From the NCBI GenBank assembly GCA_002348365.1, contig DEBC01000046.1, positions 1 to 12,746 of the forward strand: DNA of 12,746 nt, in the 5' to 3' direction. Positions 1-6,557 of the stretch are shown piece by piece. Within the stretch, counting starts at the first letter, position 1. Each line of letters opens with the position of its first letter. This DNA is from Alphaproteobacteria bacterium UBA2966. GTDB lineage: Bacteria; Pseudomonadota; Alphaproteobacteria; UBA2966. A program made the position numbers and the translations under genes. The notes below the pieces were generated by a model. The model saw only the letters and a program-made list of their open reading frames with translations. It searched no databases and was not told the DNA's origin.

Positions 1-100
1 TCGGGGTCTGTACCAGAGGGTGGCCCAGCGCAGATAGACAGTCGCCGCGAAGCTCATCGAAAGTGACGAACAATACATTTCGACCATCATTTGAAGACAT
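1..100 (-). CDS. Sulfatase family protein, N-terminal fragment running off the left edge
   Basis: The minus strand from 100 down to 2 reads 33 codons without a stop. Residues 9-33 (VLFVTFDELRGDC, then LSALGHPLVQTP) have the typical opening of alkaline-phosphatase-fold sulfatases: a buried beta strand, then an Asp metal ligand (D15), then the R-G-D-C turn and a G-H-P-x-V-x-T-P segment. The ATG at 98-100 is chosen because GGAG on the minus strand (about 108-111) lies seven bases upstream. The alternative ATG at 104-106 would leave only one base of spacing. Sulfatases hydrolyse sulfate or phosphonate esters using a formylglycine; the C-x-P/A-x-R motif for that residue would lie beyond the window, so activity cannot be judged. 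The gene is divergent from the CoA-binding gene at 232. The family call is fairly secure from this short stretch; the substrate is unknown. Confidence 0.75.
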   Translation of the reverse strand, partial: MSSNDGRNVLFVTFDELRGDCLSALGHPLVQTP

Positions 101-141
101 CGTCATTCTCCGTAACGGATTTTCGTTGATGCTGATCGATC

Positions 142-162
142 TGCCTATATCAGGCAATTGCC
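142..162. promoter_or_regulatory. Palindromic site in divergent intergenic region, possible operator
   Basis: The 131-bp gap between the divergent sulfatase (start 100) and CoA-binding gene (start 232) contains a perfect 10-bp palindrome, GGCAATTGCC, at 153-162. Just to its left a TGCC at 142-145 can also pair with the GGCA at 153-156. Such a site in a divergent promoter region is a reasonable place for a transcription factor to bind, but no regulator gene is nearby and no clear -35/-10 pair was recognised. A perfect 10-bp palindrome can also arise by chance. Confidence 0.25.
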
Positions 163-231
163 GCTGGCCCGTGTGGGCCTTACTGTGTGCCGCGCCAACC
201 TGATGTCAGGAAGATCTTGGAGATTCCATAG

Positions 232-1698
232 ATGAGCGAAGCTACCTCAAAGCAGGACGTGATCGATCTCTTCAGACCACTGGTGGAGCCCCGGGCCATT
301 GCGGTTGCGGGCGCGTCCGCATCCAGCGTGACATTGGGTAACGAAATCATCAAACACGTCCGCAACTTCGGCTTTGAGGGAAATCTCTATCCCATACATC
401 CGTCTGCGGATGAGGTTGAGGGGCACCGGGCGTACCCCACCTTTGCCGATCTCCCTGAAACGGTCGACTACGCCTACATTTCGATCGCGGCGGCATCGAT
501 ACCCGGTCTTCTGGCAAATGCTCAGGGCAAGGTACGGTTTGCCCAGGTGTCGTCGAGCGGTTTTGGCGAGACTCTTGCCGGCAAGGAGCTTGAAGGCGAC
601 ATCGTCGAGGCTGCTCGGGCTGGAGGGTCGAGGCTGGTCGGGCCCAACTGTATTGGTATTTACTCGCCCAAGGGTCATCTCACCTGGGTCGGTGGCGTCT
701 CGAAGGAGTCCGGATCGGTGGGAATCGTCACCCAAAGTGGCGGGCTCGGCACCAACATGATCCGCCGCGGCAACGAGCGCGGTGTTCGCTTCAGCAGCCT
801 TGTCAGCGTGGGTAACAGTGCCGATATCGGCCCGAACGATCTCCTGGAGTTTTATCTGGCGGATCCCGAAACCAAGGTTATTGGCCTGTACCTTGAAGAC
901 ATCAAGGACGGGAGACGTTTTTTCGAGATTTTGCGCGCGGCGAACGGAGCAAAGCCTGTCGTGCTGTTGCGTGGGGGGCGCAGTCAGCAGGGCCAGCGGG
1001 CCGCCGTGTCTCATACCGGGGCGATGGCCAGCGATGAACGTATCTGGCAGGCGGCAGTGCGCCAGCTTGGCCTGGTCTATGCCGAAACACTCGATGAGTA
1101 TGTCGATATCCTGCTTGCTTTTCAGATGCTGACTCCCCGCTCTGCCAGGCCGACTGAGAATGTTGTCCTGTTCGGCAATGGTGGCGGTATCAGCGTCATG
1201 GGTTCCGACATCTTTTCCGCTGTGGGGCTATCAGTGCCGGTATTCTCGGATGAAACGCGCAAGCCCCTGGACGACTTGAATCTCCCCCCCGGCACCAGTA
1301 TCGGAAATCCCATCGATACACCGCGCTCGACGTTGCGGGTTGAAGGTGTCGGTGTGGTGGAGAAGATTCTCGAAGCGGTCTATGCCTCAGGCAGCGTGGA
1401 CGCCTTGGTATTGCATCTGAACATCGCATCGTTCATCGGATCTGCGGATCAACGTTTCAACGTCCTTGAGAATCTCATCAAGACGGCCCTCGACGTTCAG
1501 TCCCGGATGGACGCCCATGTCCACTTTGCGCTCGTGCTGCGCTCGGACGGTTCAGTAGAGGCGGACGAACGTAAACGGGAGGATCGAAACCAGGCGCTCG
1601 CCCTCGGTGTTCCCGTGTTCGATGAGATCCCGGAAGTCGCACGGGCTTTGGCGGGAGTCAGTCGCTACGAAAGATTCCTCGCCACTCGCACGACCTAG
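232..1698 (+). CDS. CoA-binding protein, NDP-forming acyl-CoA synthetase alpha-subunit-like
   Basis: This 488-residue protein resembles the alpha part of NDP-forming acyl-CoA synthetases (acetate/acyl-CoA ligases, succinyl-CoA ligase superfamily). Residues about 15-145 form the CoA-binding Rossmann domain, with AIAVAGAS near 23-30 and RLVGPNCIG at 134-142. Residues about 160-300 are the first flavodoxin-like ligase domain, with SVGIVTQSGGLG near 162-173 and SHTGAM at 260-265. H261 in that motif is the expected phosphohistidine. A second ligase-like domain follows to about 480. In the family, acyl-CoA plus NDP and phosphate interconvert with acid, CoA and NTP in the cytoplasm. The ATP-grasp (beta) domain that full-length fused enzymes carry is absent, and no beta-subunit gene is in the window. 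The start ATG at 232 has GGAG at 219-222, nine bases upstream. It converges on the C45 hydrolase gene with a 29-bp gap. The family is clear; the acyl substrate is not. Confidence 0.85.
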   Translation: MSEATSKQDVIDLFRPLVEPRAIAVAGASASSVTLGNEIIKHVRNFGFEGNLYPIHPSADEVEGHRAYPTFADLPETVDYAYISIAAASIPGLLANAQGKVRFAQVSSSGFGETLAGKELEGDIVEAARAGGSRLVGPNCIGIYSPKGHLTWVGGVSKESGSVGIVTQSGGLGTNMIRRGNERGVRFSSLVSVGNSADIGPNDLLEFYLADPETKVIGLYLEDIKDGRRFFEILRAANGAKPVVLLRGGRSQQGQRAAVSHTGAMASDERIWQAAVRQLGLVYAETLDEYVDILLAFQMLTPRSARPTENVVLFGNGGGISVMGSDIFSAVGLSVPVFSDETRKPLDDLNLPPGTSIGNPIDTPRSTLRVEGVGVVEKILEAVYASGSVDALVLHLNIASFIGSADQRFNVLENLIKTALDVQSRMDAHVHFALVLRSDGSVEADERKREDRNQALALGVPVFDEIPEVARALAGVSRYERFLATRTT

Positions 1699-1727
1699 AA
1701 GGTCAGCGATTCAGTTATGGACGTTGC

Positions 1728-2873
1728 TTAAGCTGCCTTGCGGTAGTTCCCGATCGCGATCTGTCCGGGTTTCCGATCCATGTGGATGGCGGCGAAATCG
1801 CCTTCGCATGGCGGTCCCGAGCAATAGTGCAGAACCCGATCGGTTAGATCCATGATGATGCAGCCGAGGGTTTCAATCCCTTGCCCGGACTGGGCGGACG
1901 GATTGGGGTGGCGACAGATCGAATCCGGAAAGTTGAAGTGGTCGCTCATGCCATCAGCGAGGATGCCCAGATCGATGCGACCGTGTTGGGCGCGCAGCAG
2001 GTCATTTAGGCGCACGTCCCGGAGTAGGGTGTCCGGGAAGATGTTGCGACCAATATCTTCACGGCCGTCTCGCGAGATCTGGAAGTGATTGGCGTGCGTC
2101 AGCAGTCCATCCTTCGCGTGAATGACGTCCAGTCCTTCGGGCCAGGCCTCGAGCGCGACGCCCGCGCCATCGACATGTCCCATCATATAGTTGGCGGCCA
2201 GCGCTCTCTCGGAATTGAGCACGGCGCCAATGGCGTCACTGAGAATGCGCGCTGTGAGTGCTTTGCGCCTGGTGACGTGGACCGGCAGGCCGAACCGACG
2301 CTTGTCTGAGAGCATGAAGTTGTTGCAAAGCCCGATGCCATCTTCGTTGAGGCCATGTTTTCCTACCAGCCCGGCCTCAGTGAGGGTCAGAATCCTTGGA
2401 TCTCCGTCTCGCTGGATATCGAGCACCACTGCATTCGGTTTCATGGCCGGGTTCCAGTCCCAGTTCTGGCCGACGTAGGTATGGCCGTCGGCGGTCGCCT
2501 CGCCAAACACGATGAATGAGGTGCAACCGTCATCCAGTTGGGCCTTTAGGCCATGTACCAGTTCACTCCGCGCGTTGATCGTCAGGACGGCCTCAAGGGG
2601 CGCATCTGCCCCCTCGGCAATTCCTTTGATTTCCTCGAGGGTGGCGGGGTCGAATTCAGCGATCATCGGTTCGAACTTACGCGCCAGTTCGAAGATTGCG
2701 TCCTGGTCCAGACTATGAAGAAGGCGAAAGGACTCGAGATAGGCTTGGAGAGATCCGTGGATCAGGTTGGAGACTGCACGCCCATACTGGATGCCACAAT
2801 CCCGTGGTGAACCCTCCATGGCAATGATGGGGATCTCATGACCGTTGGTGGTGAATGACTCCAGTTGACTCAT
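1728..2873 (-). CDS. C45-family peptidase / acyl-CoA:6-APA acyltransferase-like Ntn hydrolase
   Basis: With the chosen start this is a 381-residue protein of the C45 (isopenicillin-N acyltransferase-like) group of N-terminal-nucleophile hydrolases. These are made as a proenzyme and cleave themselves just before a Cys, which becomes the nucleophile. The diagnostic DDGCTSF lies at 114-120, predicting cleavage between G116 and C117 into a small alpha and a larger beta chain. GQNWDWNP follows at 135-142, as is usual in the family. The start at 2873 (MSQLESF) is preferred because GGGAGG sits five bases upstream; an upstream in-frame start at 2915 would add 14 residues and lacks such a site. Family members hydrolyse or transfer acyl groups on amides, and many bacterial ones have no known substrate. 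It lies 148 nt downstream of metK on the same strand, with a hairpin between them, so co-transcription is uncertain. Confidence 0.85.
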   Translation of the reverse strand: MSQLESFTTNGHEIPIIAMEGSPRDCGIQYGRAVSNLIHGSLQAYLESFRLLHSLDQDAIFELARKFEPMIAEFDPATLEEIKGIAEGADAPLEAVLTINARSELVHGLKAQLDDGCTSFIVFGEATADGHTYVGQNWDWNPAMKPNAVVLDIQRDGDPRILTLTEAGLVGKHGLNEDGIGLCNNFMLSDKRRFGLPVHVTRRKALTARILSDAIGAVLNSERALAANYMMGHVDGAGVALEAWPEGLDVIHAKDGLLTHANHFQISRDGREDIGRNIFPDTLLRDVRLNDLLRAQHGRIDLGILADGMSDHFNFPDSICRHPNPSAQSGQGIETLGCIIMDLTDRVLHYCSGPPCEGDFAAIHMDRKPGQIAIGNYRKAA

Positions 2874-2969
2874 GCCGGCCTCCCGTTCGAGTTCCTGTCG
2901 GCATGATAGCAGCAATTACACGGGGGTCGGGCCCAGTGTGCGAAGCGGAGTCCAGATGACCACGGAGTG

Positions 2970-2991
2970 GTGCCGGCACGCACGCCGGCAC
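2970..2991 (-). terminator. GC-rich hairpin after metK, possible terminator without U-tract
   Basis: The 148-nt gap between metK and the C45 hydrolase gene holds a perfect 8-bp stem (GTGCCGGC at 2970-2977 with GCCGGCAC at 2984-2991) and a six-base loop. A second small stem (CCAC/GTGG) lies at 2960-2970. Neither strand has a run of T directly after the stem, so this is not a canonical intrinsic terminator. It could be a transcription attenuation point, an mRNA-stabilising structure or an intergenic repeat. Its position just after the metK stop on the minus strand favours a role at the metK 3' end. Confidence 0.35.
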
Positions 2992-3021
2992 TCTCTCAAA
3001 TTGTCGTTATTCCAGAGGTAG

Positions 3022-4191
3022 TTAGGCCAGCGCTGCCTTGAGGCTGTCGACCAGGTCGAGGCGTTCCCACGAGAAGCCCCCATCTGGCTCGGGCGGGCGG
3101 CCAAAGTGGCCGTAGGCTGCGGTCCGCTCGTAGATCGCGTTATCGAGTTCGAGTTGTTCGCGGATTCCTCGGGGACTCAGATCCATGACCTCGGCCAGTG
3201 CCGTCTCCAGCTTGGCTTGATCGACGTTGCCGGTTCCATAGGTATCGACATAAACTGCCAATGGTTGAGCGACGCCGATGGCATACGCGACTTGGATACC
3301 ACAACGATCGGCGAGGCCGGCACCAACTACGTTCTTGGCAAGGTACCGGGCCGCGTAGGCGCCCGAGCGGTCCACTTTGCTTGGGTCCTTGCCGGAAAAG
3401 GCGCCGCCGCCGTGCAACGCCGCGCCGCCGTAAGTGTCGACGATGATCTTGCGTCCGGTCAGACCGCAATCGCTGTCGGGTCCGCCGATGACGAATCGTC
3501 CTGTCGGATTCACATAGAAATGCTTTTCGTCGCACATCCAACCGTCCGGAAGTGTGTCGACGACGTACGGCCGTACAATCTCACGCACCTCATCCTGGTC
3601 GATGTCTTCGCTGTGTTGGGTAGACACGACGACGCATGTGGCCCGCACCGGCTTGCCGTTTTCGTATTGTAGCGTGACCTGGCTTTTCGAATCGGGACCG
3701 AGTTTGGGTTCGTTCCCGGCGTGCCGTGCTTTCGCCATGGCCTGCAGAATCTTGTGCGAATAGTAGATCGGCGCAGGCATCAGTTCGTCAGTCTCGCGGC
3801 AGGCGAATCCGAACATCATGCCTTGGTCGCCGGCGCCTTCGTCCTTATTGCCGCTGGCGTCGACGCCTTGGGCGATATCGGTCGATTGCTCGTGGATGAA
3901 ATTCTTGATGTTCGCCCGCTCCCAATGAAACCCGTCTTGTTCATAGCCGATTTCGTGAACGCAGTTTCGTGCCAGTTCGACCATTCGATCACGGGTTACC
4001 GATGCCGGCCCTCGGACTTCTCCAGCGAGGACAATTTGATTGGTCGTCGCCAAGGTTTCGACGCCGCACCGGCTGTTGGGGTCTTCGGACATGAAGGCGT
4101 CGACAATGGCATCTGAGATCCGGTCGCAGACCTTGTCGGGATGGCCTTCCGAGACGGACTCGCTGGTGAACAGATAACTGGAACTCGTCAA
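3022..4191 (-). CDS. metK: S-adenosylmethionine synthetase
   Basis: MetK makes S-adenosylmethionine from methionine and ATP in the cytoplasm, normally as a tetramer. Recognition is firm. LFTSESVSEGHPDK occurs near the N-terminus with the ATP-binding His and Asp, GAGDQGMMFGFA is the first signature, and GGGAFSGKDPSKVDRS is the glycine-rich phosphate-binding signature. The full length is about 389 residues, normal for the family. The start is unusual. An in-frame ATG at 4207-4209 gives six extra residues but has no ribosome binding site. A TTG at 4189-4191 has a perfect GGAGG (4200-4204, minus strand) eight bases upstream and gives an N-terminus of about usual family length, so TTG is chosen here. 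The 70-nt gap to the upstream quinone oxidoreductase contains a stable hairpin. The two genes may share a transcript, though a promoter inside the upstream gene cannot be excluded. Confidence 0.95.
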   Translation of the reverse strand: MTSSSYLFTSESVSEGHPDKVCDRISDAIVDAFMSEDPNSRCGVETLATTNQIVLAGEVRGPASVTRDRMVELARNCVHEIGYEQDGFHWERANIKNFIHEQSTDIAQGVDASGNKDEGAGDQGMMFGFACRETDELMPAPIYYSHKILQAMAKARHAGNEPKLGPDSKSQVTLQYENGKPVRATCVVVSTQHSEDIDQDEVREIVRPYVVDTLPDGWMCDEKHFYVNPTGRFVIGGPDSDCGLTGRKIIVDTYGGAALHGGGAFSGKDPSKVDRSGAYAARYLAKNVVGAGLADRCGIQVAYAIGVAQPLAVYVDTYGTGNVDQAKLETALAEVMDLSPRGIREQLELDNAIYERTAAYGHFGRPPEPDGGFSWERLDLVDSLKAALA

Positions 4192-4261
4192 GATGTTTTC
4201 CTCCGACATAGCCGGGATGGTTCAGCCCGGCACCGTGCAATTTCGAACCCTGAATCGTCGT
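4192..4261 (-). promoter_or_regulatory. metK 5' leader with strong RBS, hairpin and possible pseudoknot
   Basis: On the minus strand this leader holds a 6-bp all-G/C stem (4226-4231 with 4211-4216) with a nine-base loop. Part of the loop (4219-4223) is complementary over five bases to an upstream segment (4245-4249), and 4221-4225 is alternatively complementary to 4250-4254. Either pairing would make an H-type pseudoknot. The Shine-Dalgarno GGAGG is at 4200-4204. It lies in the loop of a weak ATGT/ACAT stem. Short pseudoknot riboswitches for SAM are known upstream of metK in alphaproteobacteria, but the conserved SAM-II or SAM/SAH core sequences are not recognisable here. The structure is visible; a regulatory role is inference. 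Confidence 0.3.
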
Positions 4262-5254
4262 TCACATGGTCAGGATGATTTTCCCAATGTGATCCCCTTG
4301 GTCGATTCGTTCGTGTGCCTTGACCGCATCAGTCAGCGGGAATGTGGAATCAACCACTGGTTTAATTCGGCCGCTTTCAATCAGGGGCCAGACCTTTTCT
4401 TTGAGAGACGACGCGATGTTCGCTTTGGCTTCGATGCTCTGTGTGCGCAACGTCGACCCAAGTATCGAGAGCCGTTTGAGCATAGTCGACATCAGATTGA
4501 GTTCGACCTTATGTCCACCCAGAAAGGCGATATGCACAAGCCGCCCTTCAGTGCGAAGCAGCGAAATGTTCTTTTGGACGTAGTCGCCCGCGACCATATC
4601 CAAAATGACGTCCATGCCTCCGGTCGATTCCTTCAGAGCTTCAAGAAAATCTTCTTCCCGGTAGTTTATGGCGCGCTCCGCACCGAGTTCTTCGCAGGCC
4701 GCGCACTTCTCTTTTGAGCCGGCAGTTGCAAACACTCGAGAGCCCAGTTCGTTCGCTATTTGAATTGCGGTAGTTCCGATTCCCGACGATCCGCCATGCA
4801 CCAGCAACTTCTCACCGGCTTGCAGCCTGGCGCGATCAAAGACATTCGTCCACACAGTAAAGAACGTCTCAGGAATTCCCCCCGCATGCTCCATGCTGAC
4901 GCCACGGGGAACCGGCAGAATTTGAGGTGCCGGTGCAGGGCAATACTCAGCATATCCGCCGCCTGTCACCAACGCGCAAACTTCATCTCCTTCCTGCCAC
5001 TCCGAAACACCCGTCCCGACTTTGGCGACAGTCCCGGCAATCTCAAGTCCTGGAATGTCAGAGGCTCCGGGCGGCGGTGGATAGCTGCCCTGCCGTTGCA
5101 TGACATCCGGCCGATTGACACCTGCCGACGCAACTTTGATCAGAACTTCACCGTTTTCGGGTTCCGGTACCGGACGGGTCCCAACCTTGAGAGCTTCGGG
5201 GCCGCCGGGTTCGGGAACCTCGATACAAGTCATATTCTCGGGAATCGTGGCCAT
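4262..5254 (-). CDS. PIG3-type NAD(P)H:quinone oxidoreductase (zinc-free MDR)
   Basis: This 330-residue protein belongs to the medium-chain dehydrogenase/reductase superfamily, quinone-oxidoreductase branch, and is closest in pattern to the PIG3 (TP53I3) group. Family members reduce quinones or similar acceptors with NADPH in the cytoplasm. The GroES-like domain comes first, with AGVNRPDVMQRQG at about 44-56 and the proline-rich YPPPPGASDIPGLE segment after it. The Rossmann domain carries LVHGGSSGIG at 151-160 as its nucleotide-binding loop, and FATAGS near 175-180. The Cys and His ligands of zinc-containing alcohol dehydrogenases are absent, as expected for this branch. The ATG at 5254 is preceded only by a weak AAGG three bases upstream. 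An internal Met at codon 8 is a possible start, but alphaproteobacterial relatives commonly begin with a similar extension. It lies upstream of metK on the same strand and is divergent from the deacetylase operon. Confidence 0.9.
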   Translation of the reverse strand: MATIPENMTCIEVPEPGGPEALKVGTRPVPEPENGEVLIKVASAGVNRPDVMQRQGSYPPPPGASDIPGLEIAGTVAKVGTGVSEWQEGDEVCALVTGGGYAEYCPAPAPQILPVPRGVSMEHAGGIPETFFTVWTNVFDRARLQAGEKLLVHGGSSGIGTTAIQIANELGSRVFATAGSKEKCAACEELGAERAINYREEDFLEALKESTGGMDVILDMVAGDYVQKNISLLRTEGRLVHIAFLGGHKVELNLMSTMLKRLSILGSTLRTQSIEAKANIASSLKEKVWPLIESGRIKPVVDSTFPLTDAVKAHERIDQGDHIGKIILTM

Positions 5255-5455
5255 CTGCCTTATATGTCTCGCGGAATTTGGGGAAATGGATGCCGCTGTT
5301 TACCCTGAAACCCGGGTTCGTGCAAACCATCGGGCTCCCACTCTCCGCGCCATGTTGCGGGCGCGTTGCGGGTCCCTGATCCGGCACCTACCATGGCTCC
5401 ACATGTGCATCGGCCTCTTGAAGACCGAATGATGCGGGGCAGCGGAGGAAGACAG

Positions 5456-6322
5456 ATGTCCAATCCAAGAATTCCATTTCAATTGTCGACGAATCGTCCG
5501 AATTTGCCGCCGCCTGACGGCAAGCCGACCATCGTCCAGGTCACTGTCGCGGTAGAGTACTGGCCGTTTGACGAGCCCGTGCCCCGCAAGATTGTTTCCG
5601 GAACACACGGGCAGGATCATCTGCCCGACGTCGCCAACTACTCATGGAAGGAGTACGGGTTGCGTTGCGGGTTTCCTCGCATCCTGAAGGTCTTGCAGGA
5701 TCGGGGCATCCGGGCGAACGCCTGCATGAGCGCTGGCATCATCGATCTCTATCCGGACGTTGCCGAGGCTTGTCTGAAGGCTGATTGGGAATTCCAGGGA
5801 CACTGCATTCACCAGAAGGGTCTGACGGCCGAAGATGAGGCAGAGGTCATTGCAGAGTCCCGCGACCGCATCGAGGCCTTCTCGGGCGCACCGCCCCGTG
5901 GCTGGATTGGGCCGGGGTTTCGCGAAACCTTCGATACGCCGGATGTCCTGAAAGCTGCCGGCTATGATTATGTCTCGGAGTGGATGCTTGACGATTTGCC
6001 GTGCTGGATGGAGACCAAGCACGGTCCACTTGTGGCTGTGCCCTATACCGTCGATCTCAACGACAGCATGATCTACGTGGTGGACCGCCATACATCGTCT
6101 GAGCAGTACGACCGGCTGATGCACTGTCTCGACGCAATCGACGCTGGGCTGGACTTGGGGCCACGCGTCATCACACTGCCTTTCCACGAACACATCATGG
6201 GTGTTCTTCATCGCATCGGGTTTGTCGCGAAGATGCTCGACGCACTGCTTACCCGTGATGACGTGATATTCATGACTGGCGGAGAAATCTGTGACTGGTT
6301 CACCCAGGCTCAGGCGGCATAG
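5456..6322 (+). CDS. Polysaccharide-deacetylase-fold hydrolase, PuuE allantoinase-like
   Basis: This 288-residue cytoplasmic protein has the NodB-like (CE4) deacetylase fold in the form seen in PuuE-type allantoinases and related ureide hydrolases. After the short N-terminal extension, VAVEYWP at about 31-37 stands where classical CE4 enzymes have T-F-D-D-G. Its E34 replaces the usual first Asp, as in PuuE. QGHCIH at 114-119 provides the two metal-binding His (H116, H119). RGWIGPGFRET at 148-158 matches motif 3, and LPFHEHIMG at 241-249 contributes the late His. There is no signal peptide, arguing against cell-wall polysaccharide as substrate. The start at 5456 is preferred over an earlier in-frame ATG (5366) because GGAGG lies at 5444-5448, seven bases upstream. 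It opens an operon with a small subunit gene and two amidases, so hydrolysis of a small C-N compound is the best guess. True allantoinase activity is not established. Confidence 0.85.
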   Translation: MSNPRIPFQLSTNRPNLPPPDGKPTIVQVTVAVEYWPFDEPVPRKIVSGTHGQDHLPDVANYSWKEYGLRCGFPRILKVLQDRGIRANACMSAGIIDLYPDVAEACLKADWEFQGHCIHQKGLTAEDEAEVIAESRDRIEAFSGAPPRGWIGPGFRETFDTPDVLKAAGYDYVSEWMLDDLPCWMETKHGPLVAVPYTVDLNDSMIYVVDRHTSSEQYDRLMHCLDAIDAGLDLGPRVITLPFHEHIMGVLHRIGFVAKMLDALLTRDDVIFMTGGEICDWFTQAQAA

Positions 6323-6335
6323 GGGAACGGCAGAA

Positions 6336-6545
6336 ATGGGAGATCGGCAATTGAAGATCGATGCCAAGCTCATTCAGGAGGAAGCGGCGCAGAAGCACGG
6401 CATCCTCCTCTCGGAACAGCGTGCCGCCGAGTTGGCCCAGGAAGTCAACCGGCTCAATTCGGCCACGGCGGAGGCCGCCAAGGCGATCGATCTTAACGAT
6501 GATCCGACAGTATTTACCGCCACACTTCGCCAATTGAAGCGCTAG
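6336..6545 (+). CDS. AtzG/GatC-like small subunit (DUF4089-like)
   Basis: This 69-residue protein starts at ATG 6336, 13 nt after the deacetylase stop, with a G-rich stretch (GGGGA, about 6322-6326) upstream. Its pattern is a first helix, then GILLSEQRAAELAQEVNRLN at about 24-43, a further Ala-rich helix, an acidic IDLNDDP near 52-58 and VF at 59-60. That order (short helix, G-h-x-L-x-x-E, helix, then D-D-x-P-x-x-V-F) resembles AtzG/DUF4089 proteins and more loosely GatC. These wrap around an amidase subunit and are needed for its stability or activity. It sits 12 nt before an amidase gene, which is where such subunits are found. A 15-codon upstream extension in the same frame overlaps the deacetylase gene and is unlikely. 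The assignment rests on pattern and context only; a hypothetical small protein is the fallback. Confidence 0.7.
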   Translation: MGDRQLKIDAKLIQEEAAQKHGILLSEQRAAELAQEVNRLNSATAEAAKAIDLNDDPTVFTATLRQLKR

Positions 6546-6557
6546 TTGAAGGCTGAC

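Noticed and set aside
126..151. Sigma-70-like promoter (TTGATG and TATATC) before the CoA-binding gene
   Set aside because: The spacing is only 14 bases, too short to be credible.
3106..3672. Long plus-strand open frame opposite metK
   Set aside because: It is antisense to a certain metK gene, has no family resemblance or ribosome binding site, and is a by-product of GC-rich codon use.
4241..4252. tRNA T-loop-like sequence (GGTTCGAA on the minus strand)
   Set aside because: No acceptor, D or anticodon arms surround it, and it lies in a 70-nt gap too short for a tRNA with this placement.
4192..4261. Known SAM-II or SAM/SAH riboswitch upstream of metK
   Set aside because: The pseudoknot potential is present, but the conserved core bases of these classes as I know them are not visible, and the loop does not complement the GGAGG. 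Kept only as an uncharacterised leader structure.
4193..4717. 174-codon plus-strand open frame opposite the quinone oxidoreductase
   Set aside because: It is antisense to a clear enzyme gene and shows no domain pattern.
5309..5318. Palindrome AACCCGGGTT in the gap between the quinone oxidoreductase and the deacetylase operon
   Set aside because: It is a single short palindrome in GC-rich DNA with no second site or promoter pattern; too weak to call an operator.
6546..6557. TTG start for amidase 1 directly after the preceding stop
   Set aside because: The ATG at 6558 has GAAGG five bases upstream and fits the family N-terminus.
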